64,000 nt of DNA from Pseudomonas lundensis (lineage in GTDB: Bacteria > Pseudomonadota > Gammaproteobacteria > Pseudomonadales > Pseudomonadaceae). Of the stretch, positions 1 through 8,606 are shown one piece after another. The translations under genes and the position numbers were made by a program. The stretch spans positions 1 through 64,000 of the forward strand of contig NZ_NQKI01000010.1 of NCBI RefSeq assembly GCF_002269125.1, in the 5' to 3' direction. The first letter of the stretch is position 1, and every line of letters starts with the position of its first letter. The notes under the pieces are model-generated. The model saw nothing but the letters and a program-made list of their open reading frames with translations, did not search any database and was not told the DNA's origin.

Positions 1-216
1 GTTGAGCCACCGGTGAAACCCCCGGTTAAGCCGCCCGTTGAGCCACCGGTGAAACCCCCGGTTAAGCCGCCCGTTGAGCCACCGGTGAAACCCCCGGTTA
101 AGCCGCCCGTTGAACCACCGGTAAAACCCCCGGTTAAGCCGCCCGTTGAGCCACCGGTGAAACCCCCGGTTAAGCCTCCCGTTGAGCCACCAGTGAAACC
201 CCCGGTTAAGCCGCCC
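1..216 (+). repeat. Six tandem 36-bp coding repeats
   Basis: Units start at 1, 37, 73, 109, 145 and 181 and are nearly identical; the few base changes are mostly silent. Each encodes 12 residues. The array probably continues upstream of the window. Such in-frame minisatellites change copy number easily, so length variation between strains is expected. Confidence 0.95.
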
Positions 217-813
217 GTAACCAATCCGACAACCACGGGTGGTGGTCGAGGTCAGATCAGCGAAGCCCTGCAGTTCATTCTGGCGAATTTCGTTGCGCCC
301 GCCGCTGTTGAGATCGTTGTCGATCAGGTCACCGGCAAGCGAACCGTAAAACACCCCGAAGGCAGTCAGCAAAATGCGGACGGTTCTGTCTCTCATCCCG
401 ACGGCACTACTGTTATGCCTGATGGTTCTGTCAAGCATCCTGATGGCAGTACCACCAGAGCGGATGGTCTTTGGGTCTCGAAATCTGGCGATACGCTCGA
501 TAACGCTACAGGCATCTACACGTTTTCAACGGGCGAGTCTGTGCAGGGCGTTAAAAATAGCAGTGGTGAGTGGACGTTTCCGGATGGGAAAGGCTCGCAA
601 GGTGATGAGAAGGGTTCTGGAGGCTCAGACACACTGCCTGAAGGCGCACATAAAAATGTTGATGGAAGTACTACCACGGCCGATGGCATTACGAAGTACC
701 TGAATGGCGATAGCTTTAATGATAATACCGGTCTGTTTACGTATGCAGATGGCACCGTTGTTCAGGCGGTTAAAGACGCTGACGGTACGTGGGGGTATCC
801 TGACGTCAAATAA
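1..813 (+). CDS. C-terminal part of Pro-rich tandem-repeat protein (5' end outside window)
   Basis: The reading frame is open from base 1, so the gene starts upstream of the window. The first 72 visible residues are six exact-length copies of a 12-residue Val/Glu/Pro/Lys unit (pattern VEPPVKPPVKPP). A Gly-rich joint follows, then short PDG-(S/T) repeats, then two copies of a 44-residue module (bases 460-591 and 679-810), the second ending the protein. The Pro-rich part should form an extended, non-globular spacer of the kind seen in TonB-like or surface proteins. I do not recognise the family, and no signal peptide can be judged because the N-terminus is missing. A secreted or envelope-spanning protein is an inference. 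Confidence 0.75.
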   Translation, partial: VEPPVKPPVKPPVEPPVKPPVKPPVEPPVKPPVKPPVEPPVKPPVKPPVEPPVKPPVKPPVEPPVKPPVKPPVTNPTTTGGGRGQISEALQFILANFVAPAAVEIVVDQVTGKRTVKHPEGSQQNADGSVSHPDGTTVMPDGSVKHPDGSTTRADGLWVSKSGDTLDNATGIYTFSTGESVQGVKNSSGEWTFPDGKGSQGDEKGSGGSDTLPEGAHKNVDGSTTTADGITKYLNGDSFNDNTGLFTYADGTVVQAVKDADGTWGYPDVK

Positions 814-1034
814 CGTCTATTTAAAGCAGGCCCTTTTTCTGTATTAACAAGGCTATATAAATAACAGCGATTACCTTTAGTGCGGGTTGATCTAACGGTG
901 ACGCTTTTGGATACTCGCCTTTAAAGTTGGCGAAGACTCCTTTCAGCGACTACTTTAAGATCTCCACGAGGCGTGAATAGCGGTGACGTCTCAGCTATTC
1001 ACGCGTGCATTTGAGCATTCAGGGAGCGTTCTAC

Positions 1035-1361
1035 ATGAGGATTTATCAACGTTTTATCATGTTGTTAAAAGTCATGATGTTGCTGACAGTGAGCGCCTCA
1101 ACTGCGTGGGCGAGCAATCCGCTGCAAGGTCAGGCCGTCGGATTTTCCGCAACGGGTGTCCCGGGACCTATGGTCAATGCAATTTACAAATCGGAATCCG
1201 AGCCGGGCGATCAAGGCCAGGGAGGTAGCGCGGGGGACGATGATCAGGTCGACGGGGATGATGACTCTGCCGATAGCGCCACGAATAATGGGGACGGCAA
1301 GACTGATCGCAAGGATGACGACAGTGCCGATCAAGGGAAGTCCAGCGAAGGTCAGTATTAG
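1035..1361 (+). CDS. Small secreted Asp-rich protein of unknown function
   Basis: The product has 108 residues. The ATG at 1035 is chosen because AGGGAG lies 8 bases upstream and because it gives a clean signal peptide: a basic start, a hydrophobic core, and cleavage after the Ala-Trp-Ala near residue 26. The mature part begins with about 30 ordinary residues. It then becomes very acidic, with runs of Asp and two copies of DDDSAD, and ends in a Lys/Asp/Ser tail. It could bind divalent cations or be disordered, but I recognise no family. A stem-loop terminator follows at 1391-1417. It lies downstream of the Pro-rich repeat gene on the same strand, separated by 221 bases in which I see no gene. 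Confidence 0.65.
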   Translation: MRIYQRFIMLLKVMMLLTVSASTAWASNPLQGQAVGFSATGVPGPMVNAIYKSESEPGDQGQGGSAGDDDQVDGDDDSADSATNNGDGKTDRKDDDSADQGKSSEGQY

Positions 1362-1387
1362 TCTCTCGTGCTTTCTACACAGGTATA

Positions 1388-1420
1388 AATGACGCGCCTG
1401 ATCTACTCAGGCGCGTCTTT
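1388..1420. terminator. Stem-loop terminator between convergent genes
   Basis: Perfect 11-bp arms GACGCGCCTGA (1391-1401) and TCAGGCGCGTC (1407-1417) enclose a 5-base loop and are followed by TTTC on the plus strand. The hairpin lies between the small Asp-rich gene and the end of dppF and may serve both. Confidence 0.8.
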
Positions 1421-1432
1421 CATTCGCGCGTA

Positions 1433-2404
1433 TTAATCAATGAACTGCTCAGCGTAATGGCACGCCACTTGGCGGTTATCCAGCAGGCGTAATGCCGGCT
1501 CGTCCGTGCTGCACAGCTCTGTGGCATACGGGCAGCGCTTGTGGAATGCGCAGCCTGAAGGGGGATTGAGCGGGTTGGGCAGTTCGCCAACTATCTTGAT
1601 TTTCGGCTTCAGCGGATCGGGGTGAATGGTCGGGGTCGCTGACAACAACGCTTGGGTGTAAGGGTGTAGCGGCCGAGTGTAGATCTCCTCTTTCGGTCCC
1701 ATTTCCACCGGGCGGCCGAGGTACATCACCAACACTTGATCGGCTACGTGCCGCACCACTGCCAGGTTGTGCGAGATGAACACATAGGCTGTATTGAACT
1801 CTTGCTGCAAGTCCATGAACAGGTTGAGCACCTGGGCCTGAATCGATACGTCGAGGGCGGACGTCGGTTCATCAGCCACCAGTACCTTGGGTTGCAGCAT
1901 CATGGCGCGGGCCAAAGCGATCCGCTGGCGTTGTCCGCCGGAGAACATATGTGGGTAGCGCTGGTAGTGCTCCGGGCGCAACCCTACTTGCTTCATCATC
2001 GCCTGGACTTTCTCCCGACGTTCGCTGGCGCTGAGCGAGGTGTTGATCAGCAACGGTTCAGCCAGTTGATCACCGATTTTCTGTCGTGGGTTGAGCGACG
2101 CGTATGGACTTTGGAACACCATCTGCACATCTTTGCGCAGTTGTTTGCGTTCAGCCTTGTTGGCCCCGGCAACCTCCTGACCGGCAATTTTCAGCGAGCC
2201 GGAGGACGGTTCTTCAATGAGTGTCAGCGCGCGCGCCAGGGTGGACTTGCCGCACCCGGACTCACCCACTACGGCAAGGGTTTTACCCGCTTCCAGTTCA
2301 AACGACACGCCATTGAGGGCGCGCACCAGTGCGTGGCCCTTGAATAGGCCACGGGACACTTCGTAATGACGGGTTAGGTCGCGGGCGGTAAGAACGACAG
2401 TCAT
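1433..2404 (-). CDS. dppF: Di/tripeptide ABC transporter ATP-binding protein DppF
   Basis: This 323-residue ATPase is one of the two cytoplasmic motors of the dipeptide importer. Walker A (GESGCGKS) is near residues 47-54, the LSGGQ-type signature (FSGGQ) near 154-158 and Walker B near 174-180 (VLVADEP). The C-terminal tail has the Cys cluster CAFHKRCPYATELC typical of the oligopeptide/dipeptide subfamily. Its ATG at 2404 touches the end of dppD, so the two are translationally coupled. It is the last gene of the dppBCDF set. OppF is the main alternative, but the neighbours (OpdP-like porin, several DppA) favour Dpp. Confidence 0.93.
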   Translation of the reverse strand: MTVVLTARDLTRHYEVSRGLFKGHALVRALNGVSFELEAGKTLAVVGESGCGKSTLARALTLIEEPSSGSLKIAGQEVAGANKAERKQLRKDVQMVFQSPYASLNPRQKIGDQLAEPLLINTSLSASERREKVQAMMKQVGLRPEHYQRYPHMFSGGQRQRIALARAMMLQPKVLVADEPTSALDVSIQAQVLNLFMDLQQEFNTAYVFISHNLAVVRHVADQVLVMYLGRPVEMGPKEEIYTRPLHPYTQALLSATPTIHPDPLKPKIKIVGELPNPLNPPSGCAFHKRCPYATELCSTDEPALRLLDNRQVACHYAEQFID

Positions 2405-3372
2405 TACGCCACCTCCTGATTCAAGGGGAAGAAGCAGCGCACCTGGCTGTTGGCTTTGGGCTCCAGCGCCGGGCGCTGTTGACGGCAGGTGTCCTGAACG
2501 TACGGGCAGCGCGGCGACAGCAGGCAGCCTTGTGGACGGTCATAGCGTCCCGGCACGATGCCCGGCAAGGTCGCCAGACGTGAAGCACCCATGCTGTGTT
2601 CCGGAATGGCGGCCAGCAATGCCTCGCTGTACGGATGCGCGGGGACATCGAACAAACCCGGTACTTGACCGATTTCAACGGCCTGACCGGCATACATCAC
2701 GCACACGCGCTGGGCGGTTTCAGCCACGACAGCCAAGTCGTGGGTGATCAACACCAGCCCCATGTCCTGCTCGCGTTGCAGGTTGAGCAGCAGGTCCATG
2801 ATCTGTGCCTGAATGGTCACGTCGAGTGCTGTGGTCGGTTCGTCCGCAATCAGCAACTTGGGTTCGCCCGCAATGGCCATGGCGATTGCCACGCGCTGGC
2901 TCATGCCGCCGGACAATTGATGCGGGTAGGCGTCCATGCGGCTGGCAGCGCCGGGGATTTCGACTTTTTCCAACAGTTCGATGGCACGTTTGCGCGCCGC
3001 TCTGCCGGACATTTTCAGGTGCAGGCGCAGCACTTCTTCGATTTGAAAGCCCACGGTGTAGCTGGGGTTCAATGCGGTCATCGGGTCTTGAAAGACCATG
3101 GCCATGTCTTTGCCGACAATTTGCCGCCGTTGACGGGGGCTCAGGGTCAGCATGTTCTTGCCGTCGAAGTTCAGCGCGTCGGCGGTGACGATGCCGGGGT
3201 GCTCGATCAATCCCATCAAGGCCATCATGGTCACGGACTTGCCGGAACCTGACTCGCCGACGATGGCCAGTACTTCGCCTTTATCCACAGACAGGCTCAA
3301 CCCGTCGACCACCGGGACAGCCTTGGCGTCGCCAAAGCGGACGTTGAGATTCTTGATTTCTAACAGTGACAT
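2404..3372 (-). CDS. dppD: Di/tripeptide ABC transporter ATP-binding protein DppD
   Basis: The product is a 322-residue ATPase paired with DppF. Walker A (GESGSGKS) sits at about residues 39-46, followed by an LSGGMSQR signature and the LLIADEP Walker B. The C-terminal tail carries the subfamily's Cys motif ([12 protein letters not shown]). The ATG at 3372 is preferred over an in-frame start 15 codons upstream because GAGGAG lies 7 bases before it and the protein then begins with the usual MSLLEIKNL. Only 10 bases separate it from dppC, as expected in one operon. Confidence 0.93.
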   Translation of the reverse strand: MSLLEIKNLNVRFGDAKAVPVVDGLSLSVDKGEVLAIVGESGSGKSVTMMALMGLIEHPGIVTADALNFDGKNMLTLSPRQRRQIVGKDMAMVFQDPMTALNPSYTVGFQIEEVLRLHLKMSGRAARKRAIELLEKVEIPGAASRMDAYPHQLSGGMSQRVAIAMAIAGEPKLLIADEPTTALDVTIQAQIMDLLLNLQREQDMGLVLITHDLAVVAETAQRVCVMYAGQAVEIGQVPGLFDVPAHPYSEALLAAIPEHSMGASRLATLPGIVPGRYDRPQGCLLSPRCPYVQDTCRQQRPALEPKANSQVRCFFPLNQEVA

Positions 3373-3382
3373 TGGAATCTCC

Positions 3383-4294
3383 TCAGGCGGCATTTTTGAG
3401 TTTCGGGTCAAGCGCATCGCGCAGGCCGTCGCCCATCAGGTTGATTGCCAGCACGCTGAGCAAAATGGTCAGGCCAGGCAGGCTGACGACCCACCAGGCG
3501 CGTTCGATGTAGTCGCGGGCCGAGGCCAACATGGTGCCCCACTCCGGGGTTGGCGGCTGTACGCCCAAGCCCAGAAAACCCAGTGCTGCGGCGTCGAGAA
3601 TCGCCGAAGAGAAACTCAGGGTGGCCTGGACGATCAGGGGCGCCATGCAGTTTGGTAGTACCGTGATGAACATCAGGCGCGGCAGGCTGGCACCCGCCAG
3701 GCGGGCGGCAGTGACGTAGTCGCGGTTCAGTTCACCCATGACGGCTGCGCGGGTCAGTCGTACGTAAGAGGGCAACGACACCACGGCGATCGCGATCACG
3801 GTGTTGATCAGGCCAGGGCCGAGGATGGCGACAATTGCCACGGCCAGCAGCAGTGAAGGCAAGGCCAGCATGATGTCCATCAGGCGCATGATGCCGGGGC
3901 CAAGAAAGCGCGGAAAGAACCCGGCGAACAGGCCCAGGATCACGCCCGGAATCAGCGAGATCACCACGGACGACAGACCGATCAGCAGTGACAGGCGCGA
4001 GCCTTCGATCAGCCGCGATAGCAGGTCGCGGCCCAGTTCATCGGTCCCCAGCAGGAACTGCATGTGCCCGCCCTCAAGCCATGCTGGCGGGGTCAGCAAG
4101 AAATCGCGGTATTGCTCGCTCGGGTTATGGGGGGCAACCCATGGCGCAAAAATCGCGCAGAACACGATGATGCTCATGAAGATCAGTCCGGCCACGGCGC
4201 CCTTATTGCGGGAAAACGCGTGCCAGAATTCTTTGTAAGGCGATGGATAAAGCAGGCTTTGATCCACGGCGGTAGCAGGGGTAGGTGTGCTCAT
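3383..4294 (-). CDS. dppC: Dipeptide ABC transporter permease DppC
   Basis: This is an inner-membrane permease of about 303 residues from the binding-protein-dependent transport family. It has an N-terminal OppC-type cytoplasmic segment, one early membrane helix, then the five-helix core. The EAA loop that contacts the ATPases is visible ([18 protein letters not shown]). The start is ambiguous: ATG at 4294 has GAG 9 bases upstream, while ATG at 4300 is only 3 bases from it, so 4294 is preferred. It pairs with DppB just upstream to form the channel. Confidence 0.9.
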   Translation of the reverse strand: MSTPTPATAVDQSLLYPSPYKEFWHAFSRNKGAVAGLIFMSIIVFCAIFAPWVAPHNPSEQYRDFLLTPPAWLEGGHMQFLLGTDELGRDLLSRLIEGSRLSLLIGLSSVVISLIPGVILGLFAGFFPRFLGPGIMRLMDIMLALPSLLLAVAIVAILGPGLINTVIAIAVVSLPSYVRLTRAAVMGELNRDYVTAARLAGASLPRLMFITVLPNCMAPLIVQATLSFSSAILDAAALGFLGLGVQPPTPEWGTMLASARDYIERAWWVVSLPGLTILLSVLAINLMGDGLRDALDPKLKNAA

Positions 4295-4304
4295 GGTCAT
4301 GATC

Positions 4305-5315
4305 TCAGCGCTGATGACGGATGCGTGGGTTGGCAAAGCCGTAGAGGATGTCCACCACGAAGTTGACCAGAATCACCAGGCAGGCGATTAACAGGATGCC
4401 GTTTTGCACCACGGGATAGTCCCGGGCGCCAATGGCTTCGATCAGCCATTTGCCGATGCCGGGCCACGAGAAGATGGTTTCGGTCAGTACGGCGCCCGCC
4501 AGCAGGGTGCCCACTTGCAGGCCGACCACGGTCAGTACCGGGATCAGCGCATTGCGCAGGCCGTGCACAAACACCACGCGTGCAGGCGACAAGCCCTTGG
4601 CACGGGCGGTACGGATGTAGTCTTCGCGCAGCACTTCGAGCATGGAGGAGCGCGTCATTCGGGCGATCACGGCCAGCGGAATGGTGCCCAGCACAATGGC
4701 GGGCAGGATCATGTGGTGCAACGCGTCCCAAAAAGCTTCGGGTTCGTCGCTGAGCAAGGTGTCGATCAACATGAAACCGGTTTTCGGCTCAATGTCGTAG
4801 AGCAGGTCGATACGCCCGGACACCGGTGTCCAGCCCAGGCTTACCGAGAAGAACATGATGAGGATCAGGCCCCACCAGAAGATCGGCATTGAATACCCCG
4901 CGAGGGAGATGCCCATCACCCCGTGGTCAAACAACGAGCCTCGTTTCAACGCCGCGATAACCCCGGCCAGCAATCCGAGTATGCCGGCGAACAACAGCGC
5001 AGCCATCGACAGTTCAAGGGTGGCGGGGAACAGCGCGGTAAATTCGGTCCACACGCTTTCACGGGTTCTCAACGATTCGCCCAGATCGCCGTGGGCGAGC
5101 TTGGTCACGTAGTCGAAATATTGTTCATAGAGCGGCTTGTTCAGGCCAAGTCGCTCCATGGCCTGGGCATGCATCTCTGGATCGACCCGACGCTCGCCCA
5201 TCATGACTTCGACCGGATCGCCGGGGATCATGCGAATCAGGGCGAAGGTCAGCAGGGTGATGCCGAAGAACGTAGGGATCAAAAGCCCTATTCGGCGGGC
5301 AATAAAACTAAACAT
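4305..5315 (-). CDS. dppB: Dipeptide ABC transporter permease DppB
   Basis: The 336-residue inner-membrane permease starts with the typical OppB/DppB sequence MFSFIARRIGLLIPTFFGI. It has the long periplasmic loop after the first helix and the EAA loop (RAKGLSPARVVFVHGLRNA) near residues 235-255. With DppC it forms the translocation path for peptides delivered by the DppA proteins. It is the first gene of the dppBCDF block and lies 75 bases downstream of a dppA gene on the same strand, so it is probably co-transcribed with it. Confidence 0.93.
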   Translation of the reverse strand: MFSFIARRIGLLIPTFFGITLLTFALIRMIPGDPVEVMMGERRVDPEMHAQAMERLGLNKPLYEQYFDYVTKLAHGDLGESLRTRESVWTEFTALFPATLELSMAALLFAGILGLLAGVIAALKRGSLFDHGVMGISLAGYSMPIFWWGLILIMFFSVSLGWTPVSGRIDLLYDIEPKTGFMLIDTLLSDEPEAFWDALHHMILPAIVLGTIPLAVIARMTRSSMLEVLREDYIRTARAKGLSPARVVFVHGLRNALIPVLTVVGLQVGTLLAGAVLTETIFSWPGIGKWLIEAIGARDYPVVQNGILLIACLVILVNFVVDILYGFANPRIRHQR

Positions 5316-5390
5316 CGCGTGGTGTACCTCATCAGCCGGTTAGGCAGGACCGCCAGGGTTCGGGTGAACGCTGGCGGGTGTTTTATTGTT

Positions 5391-6986
5391 CTACTTCGCC
5401 TGGGTAGTGGCAAAGTTGTTGTTCGTCAGCGGGCTAAGTACATAACCCTCGACGTTGTTGCGTCGGGCGGTAAAAAGCATGGGGTGTACGACGTTGATCC
5501 AGGGCTGGTCCTTATTAAAGAGCACCTGGGCCTGTTCATAGAGTGCCGCCCGTTCAGCGGGTTCAGTGATGTTACGGGCTTTGGTGATCAGGGCTTCAAA
5601 GTCTTTGTTGCACCAGCGCGCGTAGTTTTCGCCATTTTTGGCAGCCTCGCAGCTGAGCAAAGGGGTCAGGAAATTATCCGGGTCGCCGTTGTCGCCCCCC
5701 CATCCAGTAGACACCAGGTCATGTTCGCCATTTTTGGCGCGCTTGAGCATCTCCCCCCATTCCATGACGCGAATGTCCAGTTTGATACCGATCTTTGCAA
5801 GGTCAGACTGCAGCAACTGAGCGCCCAGCATTGGATTGGGGTTGGTCGGGCCGCCGCCATTGCGGGTGAAGAGGGTGAACACGTGCCCCTCCGGTACTCC
5901 GGCTTCCTTGAGCAGCGCGCGGGCCTTATCCAGGTCGCGGGGCGGGTTTTGAATGGCGGTGTTGAACCCCAGCATGGTCGGCGGGTAGGGGTTGATGGCC
6001 GGGAGGGCGTTGCCTTTACCGTGTACGGAGTTGAGGTAGGTCTCTTTGTCGAAGGCCATGTCGATGGCTTTGCGTACGCGTACATCGTCGAGGTATTTGT
6101 GGCTGGTGTTCATGGCGATGTAACTGGTCATCAACGCTGCCATTTCGTCGACTTTCAGATTGGGATCTTTTTTGATATTACCGACTTCATCCGGCTTGGG
6201 GTACAGCGCGATCTGGCACTCGTTGGCCTTGAGCTTTTGCTGGCGTACGTTGCTGTCGGTGGTGACGGCGAAGATCAGCACATCACTCGGGGGCTTACCG
6301 CGAAAGTAGTCAGGGTTGGCCTTGAAGCGGACCTGCGCGTCCTTGTTGTAACGCACAAAAATGAACGGGCCGGTGCCGATGGGTTTGCTGTTCAGCTCGC
6401 TGGTTTTGCCTGATTTGAGCAATTGATCGGCGTATTCGGCCGAATAGATCGAGTTGAACGGCATGGCGATGTCGCGCAGGAACGGTGACTCGGCGTGGTT
6501 AAGCGTGATTTTGACCGTCATGTCGTCGACTTTTTCGACGCGCTTGAGCAGGTTTTTAAACCCCATGCTTTCAAAGTAGGGATAGCCGACCAGCGACTTG
6601 TCGTGCCATGGGTGATTGGGGTCCAGCTGGCGCTGAAAGCTCCAGATCACGTCATCGGCGTTCAGGGTGCGGGTCGGCTTGAAGTAATCGGTGGTATGAA
6701 ACTTGACGCCGGGGCGCAGGTAAAAGGTGTATTCCAGTCCGTCGGGGCTGATGTTCCAACGCTCTGCGAGGGCGGGCTCCACATCGGTGGTGCCGGGTTT
6801 GAAGTCTGCCAGACGATTGAGGATGGTTTCAGCCGAAGCGTCGGCAGTCACGGCAGTGGTGTACTGAACAATGTCGAAGCCTTCGGGACTGGCTTCAGTG
6901 CACACTACCAACGGTTTGGCTGAAACACTGACCGCGGTGCTGAACACTGCCACGGCAAGGGCTGTGCGTAGTGGAAGTCGTTTCAT
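5391..6986 (-). CDS. dppA: Periplasmic dipeptide-binding protein (DppA-type, next to dppB)
   Basis: This 531-residue solute-binding protein of the SBP_bac_5 family begins with a Sec signal peptide (about residues 1-23, ending SVSA). The family's N-terminal pattern (LADFKPGTTDVEPALAERW) and the LRPGVKFHTT block follow. ATG 6986 is chosen for AGAGGG 6 bases upstream and for the signal peptide. It is the most divergent of the three DppA paralogues here, for example in the central region around the Asn-Pro-Tyr-Pro-Pro segment, so it may prefer other peptides. By position between dppB and the porin it matches PAO1 dppA4 as I recall that map. Confidence 0.92.
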   Translation of the reverse strand: MKRLPLRTALAVAVFSTAVSVSAKPLVVCTEASPEGFDIVQYTTAVTADASAETILNRLADFKPGTTDVEPALAERWNISPDGLEYTFYLRPGVKFHTTDYFKPTRTLNADDVIWSFQRQLDPNHPWHDKSLVGYPYFESMGFKNLLKRVEKVDDMTVKITLNHAESPFLRDIAMPFNSIYSAEYADQLLKSGKTSELNSKPIGTGPFIFVRYNKDAQVRFKANPDYFRGKPPSDVLIFAVTTDSNVRQQKLKANECQIALYPKPDEVGNIKKDPNLKVDEMAALMTSYIAMNTSHKYLDDVRVRKAIDMAFDKETYLNSVHGKGNALPAINPYPPTMLGFNTAIQNPPRDLDKARALLKEAGVPEGHVFTLFTRNGGGPTNPNPMLGAQLLQSDLAKIGIKLDIRVMEWGEMLKRAKNGEHDLVSTGWGGDNGDPDNFLTPLLSCEAAKNGENYARWCNKDFEALITKARNITEPAERAALYEQAQVLFNKDQPWINVVHPMLFTARRNNVEGYVLSPLTNNNFATTQAK

Positions 6987-7061
6987 GGCAACCCTCTTCA
7001 ATCGGTTGGGCCGCGTAGCGGCTATGCCCGGCATGTGAAGCCAGGCACGGCCACCGGGCGG

Positions 7062-8441
7062 TTAAAGGATGTTGAACGGAATGGTGGTAACCAGACGGAA
7101 CTCGTTGATGTTGCCGTCAGCCTGGAACCGGCTGGCGCGGTGCGTGGTGTAGGTCGCGCGAATAGCCGTGGCTTTCAGGGGACCGCTTTGAATTGCATAG
7201 GACGTGCCAATGCTGTACTCGGAGTGGTCTTCGCCGTTCATGTTCTTCACGTCGTAAGCCGTGCCTTTGTACTTGGTGCCGTCGATGTCAAAGCCGCGTG
7301 CATGGTAGGCGTTGAACTTCAGGCCGGGGATGCCGTACTGCGCCATGTTGATGCTGTAGGCCAGTTGCACCGACTTCTCGTTCGGGCCGTTGAAGTCCGA
7401 CAGCAAGGAGTTGGCCAAGTAGATGCCGTTGGTTTCATGCAGGTAGTCGAAGTATTCGTCGCCGATTACTTGCTGGTAGGACAGGGTCACAGTGTGCGCC
7501 TGATGGGTCAGGCCGAATGCCAGGCTGAAGGTGTCATTGTTGATCTCCCCCATTGCCTTGCTGCCCGTGTCCAGGGTCTTGTAGTAGTTGAAGTTGGTGT
7601 TCAAGCCCAGCACAGCGTTGTCGCCCAGATCGTGTACGGCCCCGAAGTAGTACTGGTTCCAGAAGTCTTCGACATGGGTCGCGTACAGCGAGGTTTTCAG
7701 GCTTTTAAACGGCTGATAGTTGAGGCCGGCAACGCTGGCACGGTCCGTTTCTACCCCGGCCGCGCCGTATTCACTGCGAAACTTCTTCAGGCCCTGTTCG
7801 GTACGGGGTGAAACGCGATCAAAAGAACCTGCGTCGAAGGACAGGTTGTTGAACTCTTCGCTGTGCAGGCCCACCCCCTGAAAGCTGGAGGGCAACGCGC
7901 GGTTGCCGATGACGTCGATTGTCGGGCTGCTGAAGTTCTGTCGACCCACCACCAGCGTGGTGTTGGAGATACGGGCCTTGACGTTGGCCAGTCCGAGCTT
8001 GCTCCACTGGCCAACGGCATCCCCATCACTGTGGGTCAGGGTGCGGTTGTTTTTACCCGCGATGTCGTTTACATCACGGTCCAGGGCGATCGCGTTGTAG
8101 GCCGCGACCTCGGTGCTGAAGCCGACGGTGCCTTGGGTGAACCCCGAGCTGTAATCCAGAATGGTGCCTTGCACCCAGTTGATACGGCGCGGCGTGGTTT
8201 TTTCGACGCCGTGGTCGTTGTACGTGAAACGGCCTTTGTTGCGCTTGAGTTCGTTGGCATACCAGTTGCGGGTGGTGCCGCTCAAGCTTTGACCTTCGAT
8301 GAAACCGCTGGCTTCGCTTTGGCTGCTGGCACCGGTTTTCAATTCGGTGGGCACAAATGTCTGGCTGACGTCTTCGGCATTCGCCATCGCCGCAAGGCTG
8401 CTGATGGATAAGGCCAGTAACGCGCTGTTTGTGACTCTCAT
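7062..8441 (-). CDS. opdP: OprD-family porin, OpdP-like (dipeptide uptake)
   Basis: The 459-residue outer-membrane protein has a signal peptide (residues 1-22, ending MANA) and the OprD/Opd architecture: FIEGQSLSGTTRNWYANEL near the mature N-terminus, LGLANVKARISNTTLVVGRQ, and alternating beta-strands to the C-terminus. OprD porins are substrate-specific channels, and OpdP takes up Gly-Glu and other dipeptides. Its place inside the dpp locus between two dppA genes supports the OpdP assignment over other Opd members. A 12-bp palindrome and a hairpin lie in the 165 bases upstream. Confidence 0.9.
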   Translation of the reverse strand: MRVTNSALLALSISSLAAMANAEDVSQTFVPTELKTGASSQSEASGFIEGQSLSGTTRNWYANELKRNKGRFTYNDHGVEKTTPRRINWVQGTILDYSSGFTQGTVGFSTEVAAYNAIALDRDVNDIAGKNNRTLTHSDGDAVGQWSKLGLANVKARISNTTLVVGRQNFSSPTIDVIGNRALPSSFQGVGLHSEEFNNLSFDAGSFDRVSPRTEQGLKKFRSEYGAAGVETDRASVAGLNYQPFKSLKTSLYATHVEDFWNQYYFGAVHDLGDNAVLGLNTNFNYYKTLDTGSKAMGEINNDTFSLAFGLTHQAHTVTLSYQQVIGDEYFDYLHETNGIYLANSLLSDFNGPNEKSVQLAYSINMAQYGIPGLKFNAYHARGFDIDGTKYKGTAYDVKNMNGEDHSEYSIGTSYAIQSGPLKATAIRATYTTHRASRFQADGNINEFRLVTTIPFNIL

Positions 8442-8519
8442 GGTTGAGGCTCCTCTGCTTCTTTTTTATTGCCGCTCTTTATGTGTTGAGCTGGCTGTTG
8501 TGGAACGAGTTAGCGCTTT

Positions 8520-8531
8520 GCAAACGTTTGC
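8520..8531. promoter_or_regulatory. 12-bp palindrome GCAAACGTTTGC, operator candidate
   Basis: This perfect palindrome with a central CG lies 79 bases upstream of the opdP start. The form is that of LacI-family operators (PurR-like half-site GCAAAC). No LacI-family gene lies in this window, so the binding protein is unknown. Confidence 0.45.
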
Positions 8532-8559
8532 CAAGGTTAATTTGGCTACAGTGTTCTGC

Positions 8560-8578
8560 AGGCCGCCCCATGCGGCCT
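8560..8578. terminator. Intergenic hairpin between dppA and opdP
   Basis: Arms AGGCCGC and GCGGCCT enclose a 5-base loop, 29 bases after the upstream dppA stop codon. There is no U-run on the minus strand, so it is more likely an mRNA-stabilising or attenuating hairpin than a full terminator. Confidence 0.5.
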
Positions 8579-8606
8579 GGAGAAACTGACAAGAGTCGGG
8601 TGCGGG

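Noticed and set aside
1..216. Regular 36-bp repeats resembling a CRISPR array
   Set aside because: The units are directly adjacent with no spacers and are in frame with a long reading frame; no cas genes are present.
983..1392. Alternative frames overlapping the small Asp-rich gene
   Set aside because: They lack signal peptides and ribosome sites; the frame starting at 1035 has both.
4923..6413. Long plus-strand open frame (496 codons) opposite dppB and dppA
   Set aside because: It lies fully antisense to two clear transporter genes and spans their gap; its product has no recognisable domain.
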